Assembly (NCBI GenBank): GCA_938010615.1
Contig: CALLUY010000010.1
Coordinates: forward strand, 1-33,532
DNA length: 33,532 nucleotides
From: an uncultured Pirellulaceae bacterium
GTDB lineage: Bacteria > Planctomycetota > Planctomycetia > Pirellulales > Pirellulaceae
Direction: 5' to 3'
The notes under the pieces were generated by a model. The model was not told the DNA's origin, did no database searches, and was given only the letters and a program-made list of their open reading frames with translations. The position numbers and the translations under genes were made by a program. This document shows positions 22,513 through 30,749 of the stretch, piece after piece (position 1 is the first letter of the stretch; the number at the start of each line of letters is the position of its first letter).

Positions 22513-23022
22513 TCAATCGCCTGCAACGTCATAGACGGGTTGGTTTTGGTCTGGAATAGCTTCCAGACCGGGCCGGTGATTTATGAATTCTTGCCCCTCT
22601 GCAATCGCACAGTTGAACGCATGCTGTAAATCAGCCGTCTTGAAAATGAACTTTTGATTCCAGTCGCGATTGTGCCAAGTCGTCTGATCGTCGTGATGGA
22701 TGACTTCAACGCCGTCATACATTCCAGCACAACTTGGCGCGCCACAGGCGCACGTCCAGATAAAGAAGGTCCCATCTTCTGCGATGCTGTCGCGTAGCTC
22801 ACTAAGATTGATATGTTCCGGATCGGAATCATCCGATTTCACATTGTTGAACTCCAACACCGCGACCAGAAAATCGGGCTCGCCAGGTTCGCTGTCGACG
22901 ATATGTCGAATTCGAACTGAGTCGACAGTCAGTGGCACGATCGTTCGCGACAGCCAGCGTCGGAAAATTGCTGGCAATTTAAGGTTGATGCTGACGTGAA
23001 TTGGCCACTTCAATATTCGCAT
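22513..23022 (-). CDS. Hypothetical protein with a CACGxxxC motif
   Basis: A 169-residue soluble protein with no signal peptide. A cluster FFIWTCACGAPSCAGMYDG (about residues 88-106) holds three cysteines and is the most distinctive part. Similar 'WTCGCGxxGC' clusters occur in small bacterial proteins of unknown function. The early region (RIRHIVDSEPGEPDFLVAVL) is strand-rich, and the end (QHAFNCAIAEGQEFINH) is helical. The cysteines could bind zinc, but a fourth ligand is not obvious. It lies 31 nt downstream of the end side of the nuclease gene and shares its strand. Confidence 0.6.
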   Translation of the reverse strand: MRILKWPIHVSINLKLPAIFRRWLSRTIVPLTVDSVRIRHIVDSEPGEPDFLVAVLEFNNVKSDDSDPEHINLSELRDSIAEDGTFFIWTCACGAPSCAGMYDGVEVIHHDDQTTWHNRDWNQKFIFKTADLQHAFNCAIAEGQEFINHRPGLEAIPDQNQPVYDVAGD

Positions 23023-23053
23023 GAATGCTCTCTAAGTTGAGCTGCGTCAAGCT

Positions 23054-24574
23054 TCACTTCCCAATCCCAATCAAAACAGGGTCGTGATCAGAACTGCGAA
23101 ACACATCGGTTTCGAAAAGTGTTTTTGGGTTGTATTCTTGGTTATAGTCTAGGAATCTTGGCTCGTCAGCGTTGATATGCCACGTCCCGATTCCGGTAAC
23201 ATCGGCAGCCAGCGAACTGGTTGCAAAAGCGTGATCCAAGCTGCCGGACTGGCCGCGGTAGATGTACGAGTAGTGAGCGTCTTCAGTCGTTGTGCCTTTT
23301 CTTCCGGCCAATCGCTCGTTTAGATCAACCAACCCTTTGGCTCGCAACGCATCGATTGGGTCTTCCTGTTCGTAAGCATTCAAGTCGCCGACAACCAGAA
23401 TTCGAGCTTCGTCATTATCTTTTTTCAGTCCGTCAATGTATTTGCAAATCGCGAGTGCTTGAGAGCGTCGTTTGGCGTTGTAGGCACCCTGCCCGTCTCC
23501 TTTGTTTTTGTTGGCCACATCGGCGGAAGAAGAACCGCCTTTTGACTTAAAGTGGTTGACAACAAAGACGAACGATTTCTCATTGTCCTTCGATTTGAAG
23601 TTTTGCACGACGGGTGTTCGGGCTCCGTCAAAAGCTTCATCGACGATCATCTTAACGCCGTCCACCGCTGAAACTCGATCGGATCGATAAATGATTCCGA
23701 CACGAATCGCGTTCTCTCCGCCGGGTGCTTCACGAAAGCCGTCGGGTAAACCGCAGGCCTTGAATGTTTCATTGCCAAGTTTCTTGTTCAGTGCGGCGAC
23801 GAGTTGAATTTCGGCATCGAGATTGTTTTCAAGTTCCATCAATCCGATCACATCGGCCTTGAGCGCCAGAATCGCAGCAACAATTTTTGCTTCCTGTCGC
23901 TTAAATTCTGATTTTGAATCGGCGCCGCGAGCCTTGTTGCGTCCGTTGTCGATCGTCGAGTAATAGTTCAGCACATTGAAACTGGCGACCGTCAGGTCAG
24001 CTTTGCCAACATCAGGTCGCGCTGGTCGAGGAGCTGGCTTCCAATCGAGCGGTTTGGATGGAACCAGCACAATGTTGTTTCGTTCTTTCATCAATTTACC
24101 AGATACGCCTTTAACGACGGATCCCGCGCGGACCGTTGGATACGCCTTGCCTAGACCAGGAAACAGAGTTGGCGGAAAGATGTTTTGCTTTGATGATTCG
24201 TCATCAATGATGAGCGTCCCTTTATCGTTGAATTTCTGCGCCTTGACAACTTTCGCAACGTTGTTTCCGCCTTCGAACGATGTCGCTGCGGGATCTTTGT
24301 CGTTTGGGTCGATATGACTGGTGGGAACATAAAGTCGACTTCGAGCTACTTTGATTTGGCCGCGACGAGCCAAATCGTAGGTGTCGACGATGACGAGATC
24401 TCCTTCGATGACGACTTCTTTGCCAACGAGCGAACGCCAGTCGACTGAACTCAGATCGCCGCTGATGACAGTAGCCTGTTGAGCCTGAGCCAGATTGGAT
24501 CCGATGCAGAGCATAAGCGTGATCGTTGTCAGGGTCAGAAATGTGTCGCGAGTTGTCTTTGCTGTGCAGGTCAT
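23054..24574 (-). CDS. Secreted ExeM/NucH-type extracellular nuclease
   Basis: From the ATG at 24574 (506 aa) the protein has a signal peptide ending in NLAQAQQ. The N-terminal half is strand-rich (ISGDLSSVDWRSLVGKEVVI) and resembles the OB-type domain of ExeM-like proteins. The C-terminal endonuclease/exonuclease/phosphatase domain begins with LTVASFNVLNYYS and has the catalytic series DVIGLMELENN (metal-binding Glu), VVNHFKSKGG, VVGDLNAYEQEDP, SGSLDHAFA and SSDHDPVLIGI. All expected residues are present. It probably degrades extracellular DNA for nutrients. The ATG at 24610 adds 12 residues before the signal peptide, so I prefer 24574. Confidence 0.88.
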   Translation of the reverse strand: MTCTAKTTRDTFLTLTTITLMLCIGSNLAQAQQATVISGDLSSVDWRSLVGKEVVIEGDLVIVDTYDLARRGQIKVARSRLYVPTSHIDPNDKDPAATSFEGGNNVAKVVKAQKFNDKGTLIIDDESSKQNIFPPTLFPGLGKAYPTVRAGSVVKGVSGKLMKERNNIVLVPSKPLDWKPAPRPARPDVGKADLTVASFNVLNYYSTIDNGRNKARGADSKSEFKRQEAKIVAAILALKADVIGLMELENNLDAEIQLVAALNKKLGNETFKACGLPDGFREAPGGENAIRVGIIYRSDRVSAVDGVKMIVDEAFDGARTPVVQNFKSKDNEKSFVFVVNHFKSKGGSSSADVANKNKGDGQGAYNAKRRSQALAICKYIDGLKKDNDEARILVVGDLNAYEQEDPIDALRAKGLVDLNERLAGRKGTTTEDAHYSYIYRGQSGSLDHAFATSSLAADVTGIGTWHINADEPRFLDYNQEYNPKTLFETDVFRSSDHDPVLIGIGK

Positions 24575-24858
24575 GTTACGGGGTTTCAAAGGGCATGGTT
24601 TCGATGACATAGGTTTGTCATTGTCGCGTCAAAGGTCAATCCACCGAATCGTTTTTATGACAGGAACACGATGATGGGCAGGATACATGCTGCCCTTCAA
24701 AAGACAAACGCAGATCTATACCGAAAAAGTTTGCTCGATGGTTTAGGCGACGTTTATCTGTGTGATTCCGTGACTCGCTCCATCCATCTTTGCCTATGTT
24801 GGCTTGCTGACTACCGACCTGACCGCGACAATGAGCCCATGTTGTCCAAGTCAAATTT

Positions 24859-24864
24859 GGAGAG
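24859..24864 (+). promoter_or_regulatory. Ribosome binding site GGAGAG for the carbonic anhydrase
   Basis: GGAGAG lies 6 nt before the GTG at 24871. It confirms this GTG start; no ATG lies nearby. Confidence 0.65.
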
Positions 24865-24870
24865 ATTCCT

Positions 24871-25533
24871 GTGGCCAAAGCGAAGAAAAATACGAAACGA
24901 AAAAATGATCCGTCGAAGTGTAACTACGAAAAGATGACGAATTGGGATAAGGTTCTGAATCGTTTGGAAGAGGGTAATGCTCGTTACAAGTCTGGCAATT
25001 TGATACACCCAAACCAGCTACCAGAATGTCGCGAGCGTTGGATTGACGATCAGGAACCGTGGTGCATCGTTTTGTCTTGCGCAGACAGTCGTGTCACGCC
25101 TGAAATGGTTTTCGACACTGGCATCGGCGAATTGTTTGTAGTCCGCGTGGCGGGAAACATTGCGAACGCATCGACGATTGCGAGCATCGAATACGCCGCG
25201 TTCAAACTGAAAAAATACGTCAAGGGGATCGTGGTCTTGGGACATGAGGGTTGCGGCGCCGTTAACGCTGCAATAGATGTCAGAGACGCCGGAAATGCTG
25301 CTTCTAGCCCTGCACTACAACACTTGGTCGGGCATATCATGCCCGCGCTGCAAAAGACTCCAAGCGGCAAGAATAAAAAGGCTGGCTATGTACGTGCCAA
25401 CGCGCGATTGGCCGCGGCAGATCTTATTGCTCGTTCAAAGATAATTCAGGACTCCAAGCTTCCGATCGTGCCAGCGTATTACCGTTTGAAGAGCGGTGAC
25501 GTCGAATTTTTGAGCGAGATCAAGCGCGGGTAG
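24871..25533 (+). CDS. Beta-class carbonic anhydrase
   Basis: The 220-residue enzyme interconverts CO2 and bicarbonate. The zinc ligands of the beta class are visible: C70 and D72 in SCADSRVTPE, and H125 and C128 in LGHEGCGAV. The Asp-Arg dyad (D72, R74) is kept. A lysine-rich N-terminal tail (MAKAKKNTKRKNDPSK) precedes the fold. There is no signal peptide, so it is cytoplasmic. The C-terminal part ends IVPAYYRLKSGDVEFL, typical of the family. It uses a GTG start behind a good ribosome binding site. The small gene that follows at 25580 may be in the same transcript. Confidence 0.95.
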   Translation: MAKAKKNTKRKNDPSKCNYEKMTNWDKVLNRLEEGNARYKSGNLIHPNQLPECRERWIDDQEPWCIVLSCADSRVTPEMVFDTGIGELFVVRVAGNIANASTIASIEYAAFKLKKYVKGIVVLGHEGCGAVNAAIDVRDAGNAASSPALQHLVGHIMPALQKTPSGKNKKAGYVRANARLAAADLIARSKIIQDSKLPIVPAYYRLKSGDVEFLSEIKRG

Positions 25534-25579
25534 CGCGAAGCATCTTTTGTCTCCTGCATCCTCTGATAGATCAAACATC

Positions 25580-25843
25580 ATGAAGAAACACGAATGGCGC
25601 GAGAAAACTGAGGACGGCGAGACGCGTTTGGTTACAGCGACGCGACATGCCGGCAAATGGCAGCTTCAGTCACGCCTGAAATCAGAAAACGAATGGACCA
25701 AATTTCCAAAAATTGAGCTCGAAGATTTGGAGACGCTGCTCGACATCATCGAGAAGAAGTATCAGCGTAGTCGCGTTCCTCACGAACACGTTAAGGAAAT
25801 TGAAACCTTGATTGCTGCAGCGCAGCCTCGGAAGCAATCGTGA
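25580..25843 (+). CDS. Small conserved hypothetical protein, 87 aa
   Basis: The start is the ATG at 25580 (MKKHEWREKTEDGET), 46 nt after the carbonic anhydrase stop; an ATG at 25547 lies close to the carbonic anhydrase end and is less likely. The product is charged: a strand pair (TRLVTATRHAGKWQLQSRLK; NEWTKFPKIE) followed by two helices (LEDLETLLDIIEKKYQR; HEHVKEIETLIAAA). It looks like a compact, soluble beta-beta-alpha-alpha domain. I do not know its function. Confidence 0.7.
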   Translation: MKKHEWREKTEDGETRLVTATRHAGKWQLQSRLKSENEWTKFPKIELEDLETLLDIIEKKYQRSRVPHEHVKEIETLIAAAQPRKQS

Positions 25844-25871
25844 GCAAACGATTCTGAATCCGTTGGCTAAC

Positions 25872-26116
25872 AGTAGCACGACTCTCCGAGTCGTTCGTGG
25901 CTGTGTGAAATGAATCGGAGAGGTTGTGAATTAATTAGGCATGTGCTTTACGAAGGTATTCGCGCCGTTCGTAGTACCGGTTTTAACCGGAATTCCTCCA
26001 CTTCGCTCAAGCTAGATTCCGCCTAAAGGCGGTACTACAAACACAGGGTGCAAAAAATTCACAGCCTCTCCGAGTCGTTCGTGGCAGTGCGAAACGACTC
26101 GGAGAGTCGTGCTACT
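25872..26116. repeat. Composite 245-bp element with perfect 24-bp terminal inverted repeats
   Basis: AGTAGCACGACTCTCCGAGT begins the left end (25872-25895), and its exact complement ends the right end (26093-26116). Each end also has a partial partner arm next to it (about 25908-25925 and 26066-26079). In the middle is another inverted repeat, GTAGTACCGGTTTTAACCGG (from 25971) against 26015-26038, where each arm contains a mini-hairpin (CCGG/CCGG and CCGCC/GGCGG). No protein is encoded. The right end contains the dnaX stop codon. Confidence 0.85.
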
Positions 26117-27980
26117 TTCGTTTTGCGTGCTTGGGATCGAAATAGTCCGAAACGGCGCCGTCAAAGATCGAAATCGCCTGTTTGACAAATTCATTTTCAT
26201 TGAGCTCTCGAATCTGCTGCGCGCGGGAAAGCTGCGGAGCGATGGTCTCTGCGGTCGGTGCGTTTTTCGACAAAACAAAGTCAATTCGAATGCGACGACC
26301 AGCAACTTCGCGCAACGCGGCCTCAATTTTTGCTTTGCGGTCGGTGCGAGAACACATCGTGCGGTGCATTGCTTCGAACAGCGCGACTTCGATGTGATCG
26401 GGAGACTTCGTGGTCAACGTATCAAAGTTCGATGCCATATCAGCTGTCATGTCTCCCATCGTTTGCATGGCCGATTGATACATTGTCTTAATGTCTCCAC
26501 TGGCAGGCTCCGCGATGGTGCTGCTGCTTGCTGAAGTTGATTCCGGTTCGAGAGTCGCCACGGCAGTAGCGGCAACGGTTGCGCTCGCGACAACAGCAGC
26601 GGAGGCAGCAACTTCATTGGTCCCAGCAGCAGTCGCGCTTTTTTGAACTTCAGCAACTTCAGCTTTAGGTGCGACTTCTGCGACAGGCTTCGTTGGGACG
26701 ACTTCTGGTACGATTGGTGGGTCCGGTTTCGAAGGTTGCTCAATTACGTTTTTTTTTTCTGAGCTTTTGCCATGCACGATCGCTTTTCCTGCTGGCATCT
26801 TGGTTAAGGTATTCACCAAATCGGAAATCGATTCCAGCTGCTGCAAATTGCATATCCGTACAGCAGCGACTTCCAAAAGCACCCGAGCGTGAAGGCTGGA
26901 TTGCATTCGAACGACCGCCGTATCGAGAATCTGCACGATTGTCAGCATGGTTTGCAGGCCCAGCTGGCCGCCAACGTCCCTTAAGCTTTGAGCATCGCTA
27001 GCCGAACAACTTTGCAGGACTTCATCGCCGCAGCCGATGTGCATGGCCATCATGTCACGGAAGTAGCCTAACAGTTGTCCCGTCAATTGCCCCGCATCCA
27101 CGCCGCCGGCAATGCTTTGATGGATCAAGTTCATTGTCGTCGTTGCGTCGTGAGCCGTCATGGCACTGGCAACTTCGGCGATGCGGCTCATGTCCGTCGT
27201 GCCGAGCAACTGATGGACTTCTTCGACGGTTATGTCGTTGCCGCAAAACGAAAACAACTGTTCCAGCAGCGATTGGCTGTCTCGCATTGAACCGTTCGCG
27301 CGGCGCGCTAACAGTTGTAGCGCTTCGTCACTGGCGGCTACATTTTCTGTTTCAGCAATCTCTCGCAATCGATTGGTGATCTCGTCCGGTTGGACAGGAG
27401 AGAAGTCATACCGTTGGCAGCGCGACAGGACCGTAATTGGGATCTTTTGAGGATCCGTTGTGCAGAAGATAAACTTTACATGCCCCGGAGGTTCCTCCAG
27501 CGTTTTGAGCAACGCGTTGAACGCTTGCTGAGTCAACATGTGGACTTCGTCGATAATGTAAATCTTGTAACGGCCGCGGCCGGGTCGAATCGCCGCATTG
27601 GATCGGAGTTGCCGAATCTCATCGATTCCGCGGTTACTGGCACCGTCAATTTCGAGGACGTCCACGTCTTCGCCGACGGAAACGGAATTGCAAATATCGC
27701 ATTCGTTACAGGGCGTCGGTGTGGGGCCTTTGGAACAGTTGAGACATTTCGCGAAAATTCGAGCTGACGAGGTCTTGCCGACTCCACGAGCACCGGTGAA
27801 AAGATACGCATGACCGACGCGATTCGATTCAATCGCGTTGGACAAGGCTCGGGCAACGTGTCCTTGTCCGACCAAGTCTCCGAAAGACTGTGGACGGTAG
27901 CGTAGTGCGACGACCTGATACTGCTCGCTCGCGTTTGGGTCAGTCGAATTGGTTGGTTCGGGACTCATGGATTCCTGCAA
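26112..27980 (-). CDS. dnaX: DNA polymerase III subunit gamma/tau
   Basis: The 622-residue protein is the clamp-loader ATPase. It has RYRPQSFGDLVGQ, Walker A GARGVGKT (63-70), zinc cysteines C82, C91, C94 and C97, Walker B IYIIDEVHML (D144, E145), sensor 1 FCTTDPQKI and the LSRCQR arginine finger region (about 185-190). Domain III ends near residue 400. A run of ten A's lies at codons 408-411, after which comes an Ala/Val/Pro-rich linker (about 415-500), and a tau-specific C-terminal domain (about 510-622) with HIEVALFEAMHRTMCSRTD and RRIRIDFVLSKNAP. M5 (27968) is an alternative start. The stop codon is within a repeat. No recR or ybaB gene follows, unlike in many bacteria. Confidence 0.96.
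   Translation of the reverse strand: MQESMSPEPTNSTDPNASEQYQVVALRYRPQSFGDLVGQGHVARALSNAIESNRVGHAYLFTGARGVGKTSSARIFAKCLNCSKGPTPTPCNECDICNSVSVGEDVDVLEIDGASNRGIDEIRQLRSNAAIRPGRGRYKIYIIDEVHMLTQQAFNALLKTLEEPPGHVKFIFCTTDPQKIPITVLSRCQRYDFSPVQPDEITNRLREIAETENVAASDEALQLLARRANGSMRDSQSLLEQLFSFCGNDITVEEVHQLLGTTDMSRIAEVASAMTAHDATTTMNLIHQSIAGGVDAGQLTGQLLGYFRDMMAMHIGCGDEVLQSCSASDAQSLRDVGGQLGLQTMLTIVQILDTAVVRMQSSLHARVLLEVAAVRICNLQQLESISDLVNTLTKMPAGKAIVHGKSSEKKNVIEQPSKPDPPIVPEVVPTKPVAEVAPKAEVAEVQKSATAAGTNEVAASAAVVASATVAATAVATLEPESTSASSSTIAEPASGDIKTMYQSAMQTMGDMTADMASNFDTLTTKSPDHIEVALFEAMHRTMCSRTDRKAKIEAALREVAGRRIRIDFVLSKNAPTAETIAPQLSRAQQIRELNENEFVKQAISIFDGAVSDYFDPKHAKRK
26749..26758 (-). promoter_or_regulatory. 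dnaX: A10 slippage site in dnaX
   Basis: On the coding strand the codons GAA AAA AAA AAC (E408-N411) contain ten A's in a row. One extra A reads KKKRN and then TGA; one missing A reads KKT and then TAA. Either slip would end the protein at about 411-413 residues, just after domain III. That is the length class of the gamma form made by programmed slippage in other bacteria. Confidence 0.7.
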
Positions 27981-28144
27981 AAACGGGGTCGATCCTTGGC
28001 CGATATTCTATCGTTAAATGCCGCCGGACAGAATGAGGCCACAAAACGAATCGAAGGTTTGAATTTACGGACCGGAACCGTTACGCTGAGAGATGATAAA
28101 CGCCAATTGCCACCTCAAAACCTAATTGTTGCGGAAGCGAAAAC

Positions 28145-29755
28145 ATGGGACTTTTAGATATATTCGAAGCGATTCTCCAGCCAGAAAAAAAATCCAGCCG
28201 CAGCGAGAGTTCCCGGAGAGGCGTTCGCCTGCCTGACCTTGACCCGACTCCGACCGTCGGCGATGGCGGCATCGGAGATGTCATGCACTCGGTGGTTCAA
28301 GTCGTCGCATTGCGAGAGGGCTTCCGTGGCGGAATGTCATCGGCGTGGACTGGCTCCGGCACGATCGTGCATCCCCAAGGAGTCATCCTTACGAATTGTC
28401 ATGTCGCGAATCCACGAGCGATGGGAATGTCATCTCCTCCCGCAGATCGGCTGGGGATCGCCATCACGGAAAAATCTGATCGAGCCCCTGCCCTTTCTTA
28501 TTTTGGCGAATGCGTTTGCTACGACGTGGACTTGGACCTTGCCGTGATTCGCATTGTTTGCGATGTCAAAGGACGAAAGATCCGCAAGCTTAATCTTCCG
28601 TCGGTTGCCCTTGGTGACAGCGATGATTTGAACTTGGGTGACCGCATTTCGATTTTTGGCTATCCCGGAATCGGCGGAGAAAACGTAACGTTCACTTCGG
28701 GTAGCGTTTCAGGATTCTCGAAAGAAAAAGGCGTCCGTTCACCTCGAGCTTGGGTTAAGACAGACGCGACGATTGCCGGAGGAAATTCTGGTGGCACGGC
28801 GGTTTGCCCGAAAGGTTTCCTCGTCGGAGTTCCGACACAAGCAGCCGCGGGAACCGGAATCACGCCCGTCGATGCCCGACCGGTATTGGACACTAATAAG
28901 GACGGACGTATCGATCAGCGTGATACACCAATGGCGATTGGCGGATTCATTAACGGTTTGCGTCCGATTAACTTGGCGATTCCGTTGCTCGAAAAAGCCG
29001 GCATGCGTGTCAGCAAGGATCGCGGTGATTCGCACGATATGCCCGAGCACAAACCGGCTCCGATTCGCGGATTCGATTTCGATTTGATTCGCGAGAAGCC
29101 TGAGTTTTCGAATCTTCTGTTTTCAACACGAGTGACAGACGATGGTCGACCGATCTATCCAACGTCCAGCATTCCGGGCGGCGTCGATGAAGTTTACGCT
29201 TCGTTTGACTTCGACAATATGCGAAATGGAACTCCTTGGAGTGTCGTTTGGATGAATGAAGGTAAAGTCATCATCGAACAAAAAGATAATTGGGATGATG
29301 GCGAAGAAGGTCGCAAGACGGTCAAGATCGCAAACCAGCGCGGTGTTCCTAATGGCCAGTATCGTTTGGTCGTCGGTATCGGCGGCGAAATCAAGCTCGA
29401 AGGCGACATGCATGTTGGACCGATGGTTGACGAATCGGACAGTGAGATTTCTGGACGAATTGTCGATGGCAGTTCCGGACGTGGCATCGATGGTGCTCTC
29501 GTGATTGTGTTGAAGCCTAAAGTTGAAATGCGACGGTTTCTCTCTGCTCGCAGAGAATCCGATGTTCAAAGCTCGACCGAGTCGGAGCGGGATGGTTCTT
29601 TCAAATTGCCTGATCAGCTCCCCAAGGGGAATGCATACAGTATGGTGATTGCAGCGCGAGGATATCGTCCTCTGACGGTCGAGCATGCGTTGCGAGTTAG
29701 TGCTGGAGCTCCAGAAAACGCGGATGTTGGTGAAATTGAACTCGAAAGAGATTGA
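28145..29755 (+). CDS. Trypsin-like serine protease with a Ca-loop insert and C-terminal beta domain
   Basis: The 536-residue protein starts MGLLDIFEAILQPEKKS and shows no signal peptide. A chymotrypsin-fold protease (about 40-285) has H86 (ILTNCHVANP), D131 (DVDLDLAVIRI) and S215 (AGGNSGGTAV), as in HtrA/DegP. There is no PDZ domain. Near its end is a calcium-loop motif, DTNKDGRIDQRDTP (249-262), of EF-hand or dockerin type. Residues about 310-430 are a strand-rich region (DEVYASFDFDNMRNGTPWSV), and residues about 440-536 a carboxypeptidase-regulatory-like beta domain (SEISGRIVDGSSGRGIDGAL; DGSFKLPDQLPKG). It is probably an intracellular or membrane-associated protease. It diverges from dnaX. 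Confidence 0.85.
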   Translation: MGLLDIFEAILQPEKKSSRSESSRRGVRLPDLDPTPTVGDGGIGDVMHSVVQVVALREGFRGGMSSAWTGSGTIVHPQGVILTNCHVANPRAMGMSSPPADRLGIAITEKSDRAPALSYFGECVCYDVDLDLAVIRIVCDVKGRKIRKLNLPSVALGDSDDLNLGDRISIFGYPGIGGENVTFTSGSVSGFSKEKGVRSPRAWVKTDATIAGGNSGGTAVCPKGFLVGVPTQAAAGTGITPVDARPVLDTNKDGRIDQRDTPMAIGGFINGLRPINLAIPLLEKAGMRVSKDRGDSHDMPEHKPAPIRGFDFDLIREKPEFSNLLFSTRVTDDGRPIYPTSSIPGGVDEVYASFDFDNMRNGTPWSVVWMNEGKVIIEQKDNWDDGEEGRKTVKIANQRGVPNGQYRLVVGIGGEIKLEGDMHVGPMVDESDSEISGRIVDGSSGRGIDGALVIVLKPKVEMRRFLSARRESDVQSSTESERDGSFKLPDQLPKGNAYSMVIAARGYRPLTVEHALRVSAGAPENADVGEIELERD

Positions 29756-29848
29756 GTTCGGATTCGAGTTGTTGATTTTGAGTGTCTCTCAGCGGATACT
29801 TTAATAGTTGGAAACGTTGCCAACTGAGATCCCATTCTGGATGACGGT

Positions 29849-30622
29849 ATGAAACTGATTGGATACGCCTTCGAAACCGGCCGCATTGATTTTGCGCGCG
29901 TCGACAATCCGTGGGCTTTCCAAATGATCGACAACGGCATGAAGGCCAGTCAAAAAGATCGTATTGTTCTTGATCCGTTGCAAGCCCCGATCGAATTGCG
30001 GTCGGCGGAGGTCAACGAGGCGGAACCCGTGTGGATGAAGGCGACAGAGCTTCTCCTGCGGTCCGCAAACCAGATTATCTTGCAGTATCGCGAGCCGGGT
30101 TTTTTGCGTTTCCGTAAAGCAACTCACGAAGCAAAGCAAAATCGAACTTTCATCACCCTTGGAAACCAGGACGAAGCAAACCTGTTCGCCGAAGAGCACT
30201 GGCAAAACATTCGCTATTTCTTCGCGTTTCGCCGCAACATCATCAACTTCGACATCACGACAATCATTACGCACAAAGAGGGACAGGGCGCCGGAGAGCA
30301 AGGCATGAGTCGGATCGAATTGCCCGCGCGAATGGAATTAGTGGACGACGTTCCCAAGATGACCTTCGATTCTTCAGGCGCTAAAGCGACGACCGACATC
30401 ATCGACTGGCGCGGTACGGTGGTCGAAGGCGACACGGGACGCTACGCTCCCGAAGCCAGCTACATCAAGCTAAATTTTGCTCAAGTGAATCGACCGTTCA
30501 CGTTTCTACACGAAGACCGAAAAGAGTTTCGCAATCATTCGTTCACTTTCGGAGGATCGAAAATGGATGGATTGTTGTCGCGCGTGATCAAGGCCCGCAT
30601 GCGAGACGCCGCCGAGACGTAA
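29849..30622 (+). CDS. Hypothetical protein, 257 aa
   Basis: A soluble protein with no signal peptide and no membrane segment. I do not recognise it. It has a first part with MKLIGYAFETGRIDFARVDN and a helix (WMKATELLLRSANQIILQYR), a middle part with EEHWQNIRYFFAFRRNIINF, and a strand-rich second half (MSRIELPARMELVDDVPKMT; TDIIDWRGTVVEG). The end is basic (GLLSRVIKARMRDA). The ATG at 29849 is about 90 nt after the protease stop and in the same direction, so the two may be co-transcribed. Codon use is that of the surrounding genes. Confidence 0.65.
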   Translation: MKLIGYAFETGRIDFARVDNPWAFQMIDNGMKASQKDRIVLDPLQAPIELRSAEVNEAEPVWMKATELLLRSANQIILQYREPGFLRFRKATHEAKQNRTFITLGNQDEANLFAEEHWQNIRYFFAFRRNIINFDITTIITHKEGQGAGEQGMSRIELPARMELVDDVPKMTFDSSGAKATTDIIDWRGTVVEGDTGRYAPEASYIKLNFAQVNRPFTFLHEDRKEFRNHSFTFGGSKMDGLLSRVIKARMRDAAET

Positions 30623-30749
30623 GAAGCACGCAAACTTCGTGCAACGCAATGTCGGTCAGCTTTCCAATTTTCCAAGCTGTTAGCGTGCCGGCGCGACCGA
30701 GCTTCTGAGCCAGCGCATTTTCCAGTGTCCTACCGGTTCACTCCGCCCG

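Noticed and set aside
24636-24878. Minus-strand frame of 80 codons before the carbonic anhydrase
   Set aside because: The composition is not protein-like, and it would occupy the promoter region of the carbonic anhydrase.
29123-29686. Open frame of 187 codons opposite the trypsin-like protease
   Set aside because: It is antisense to a strongly supported gene and has no motif.
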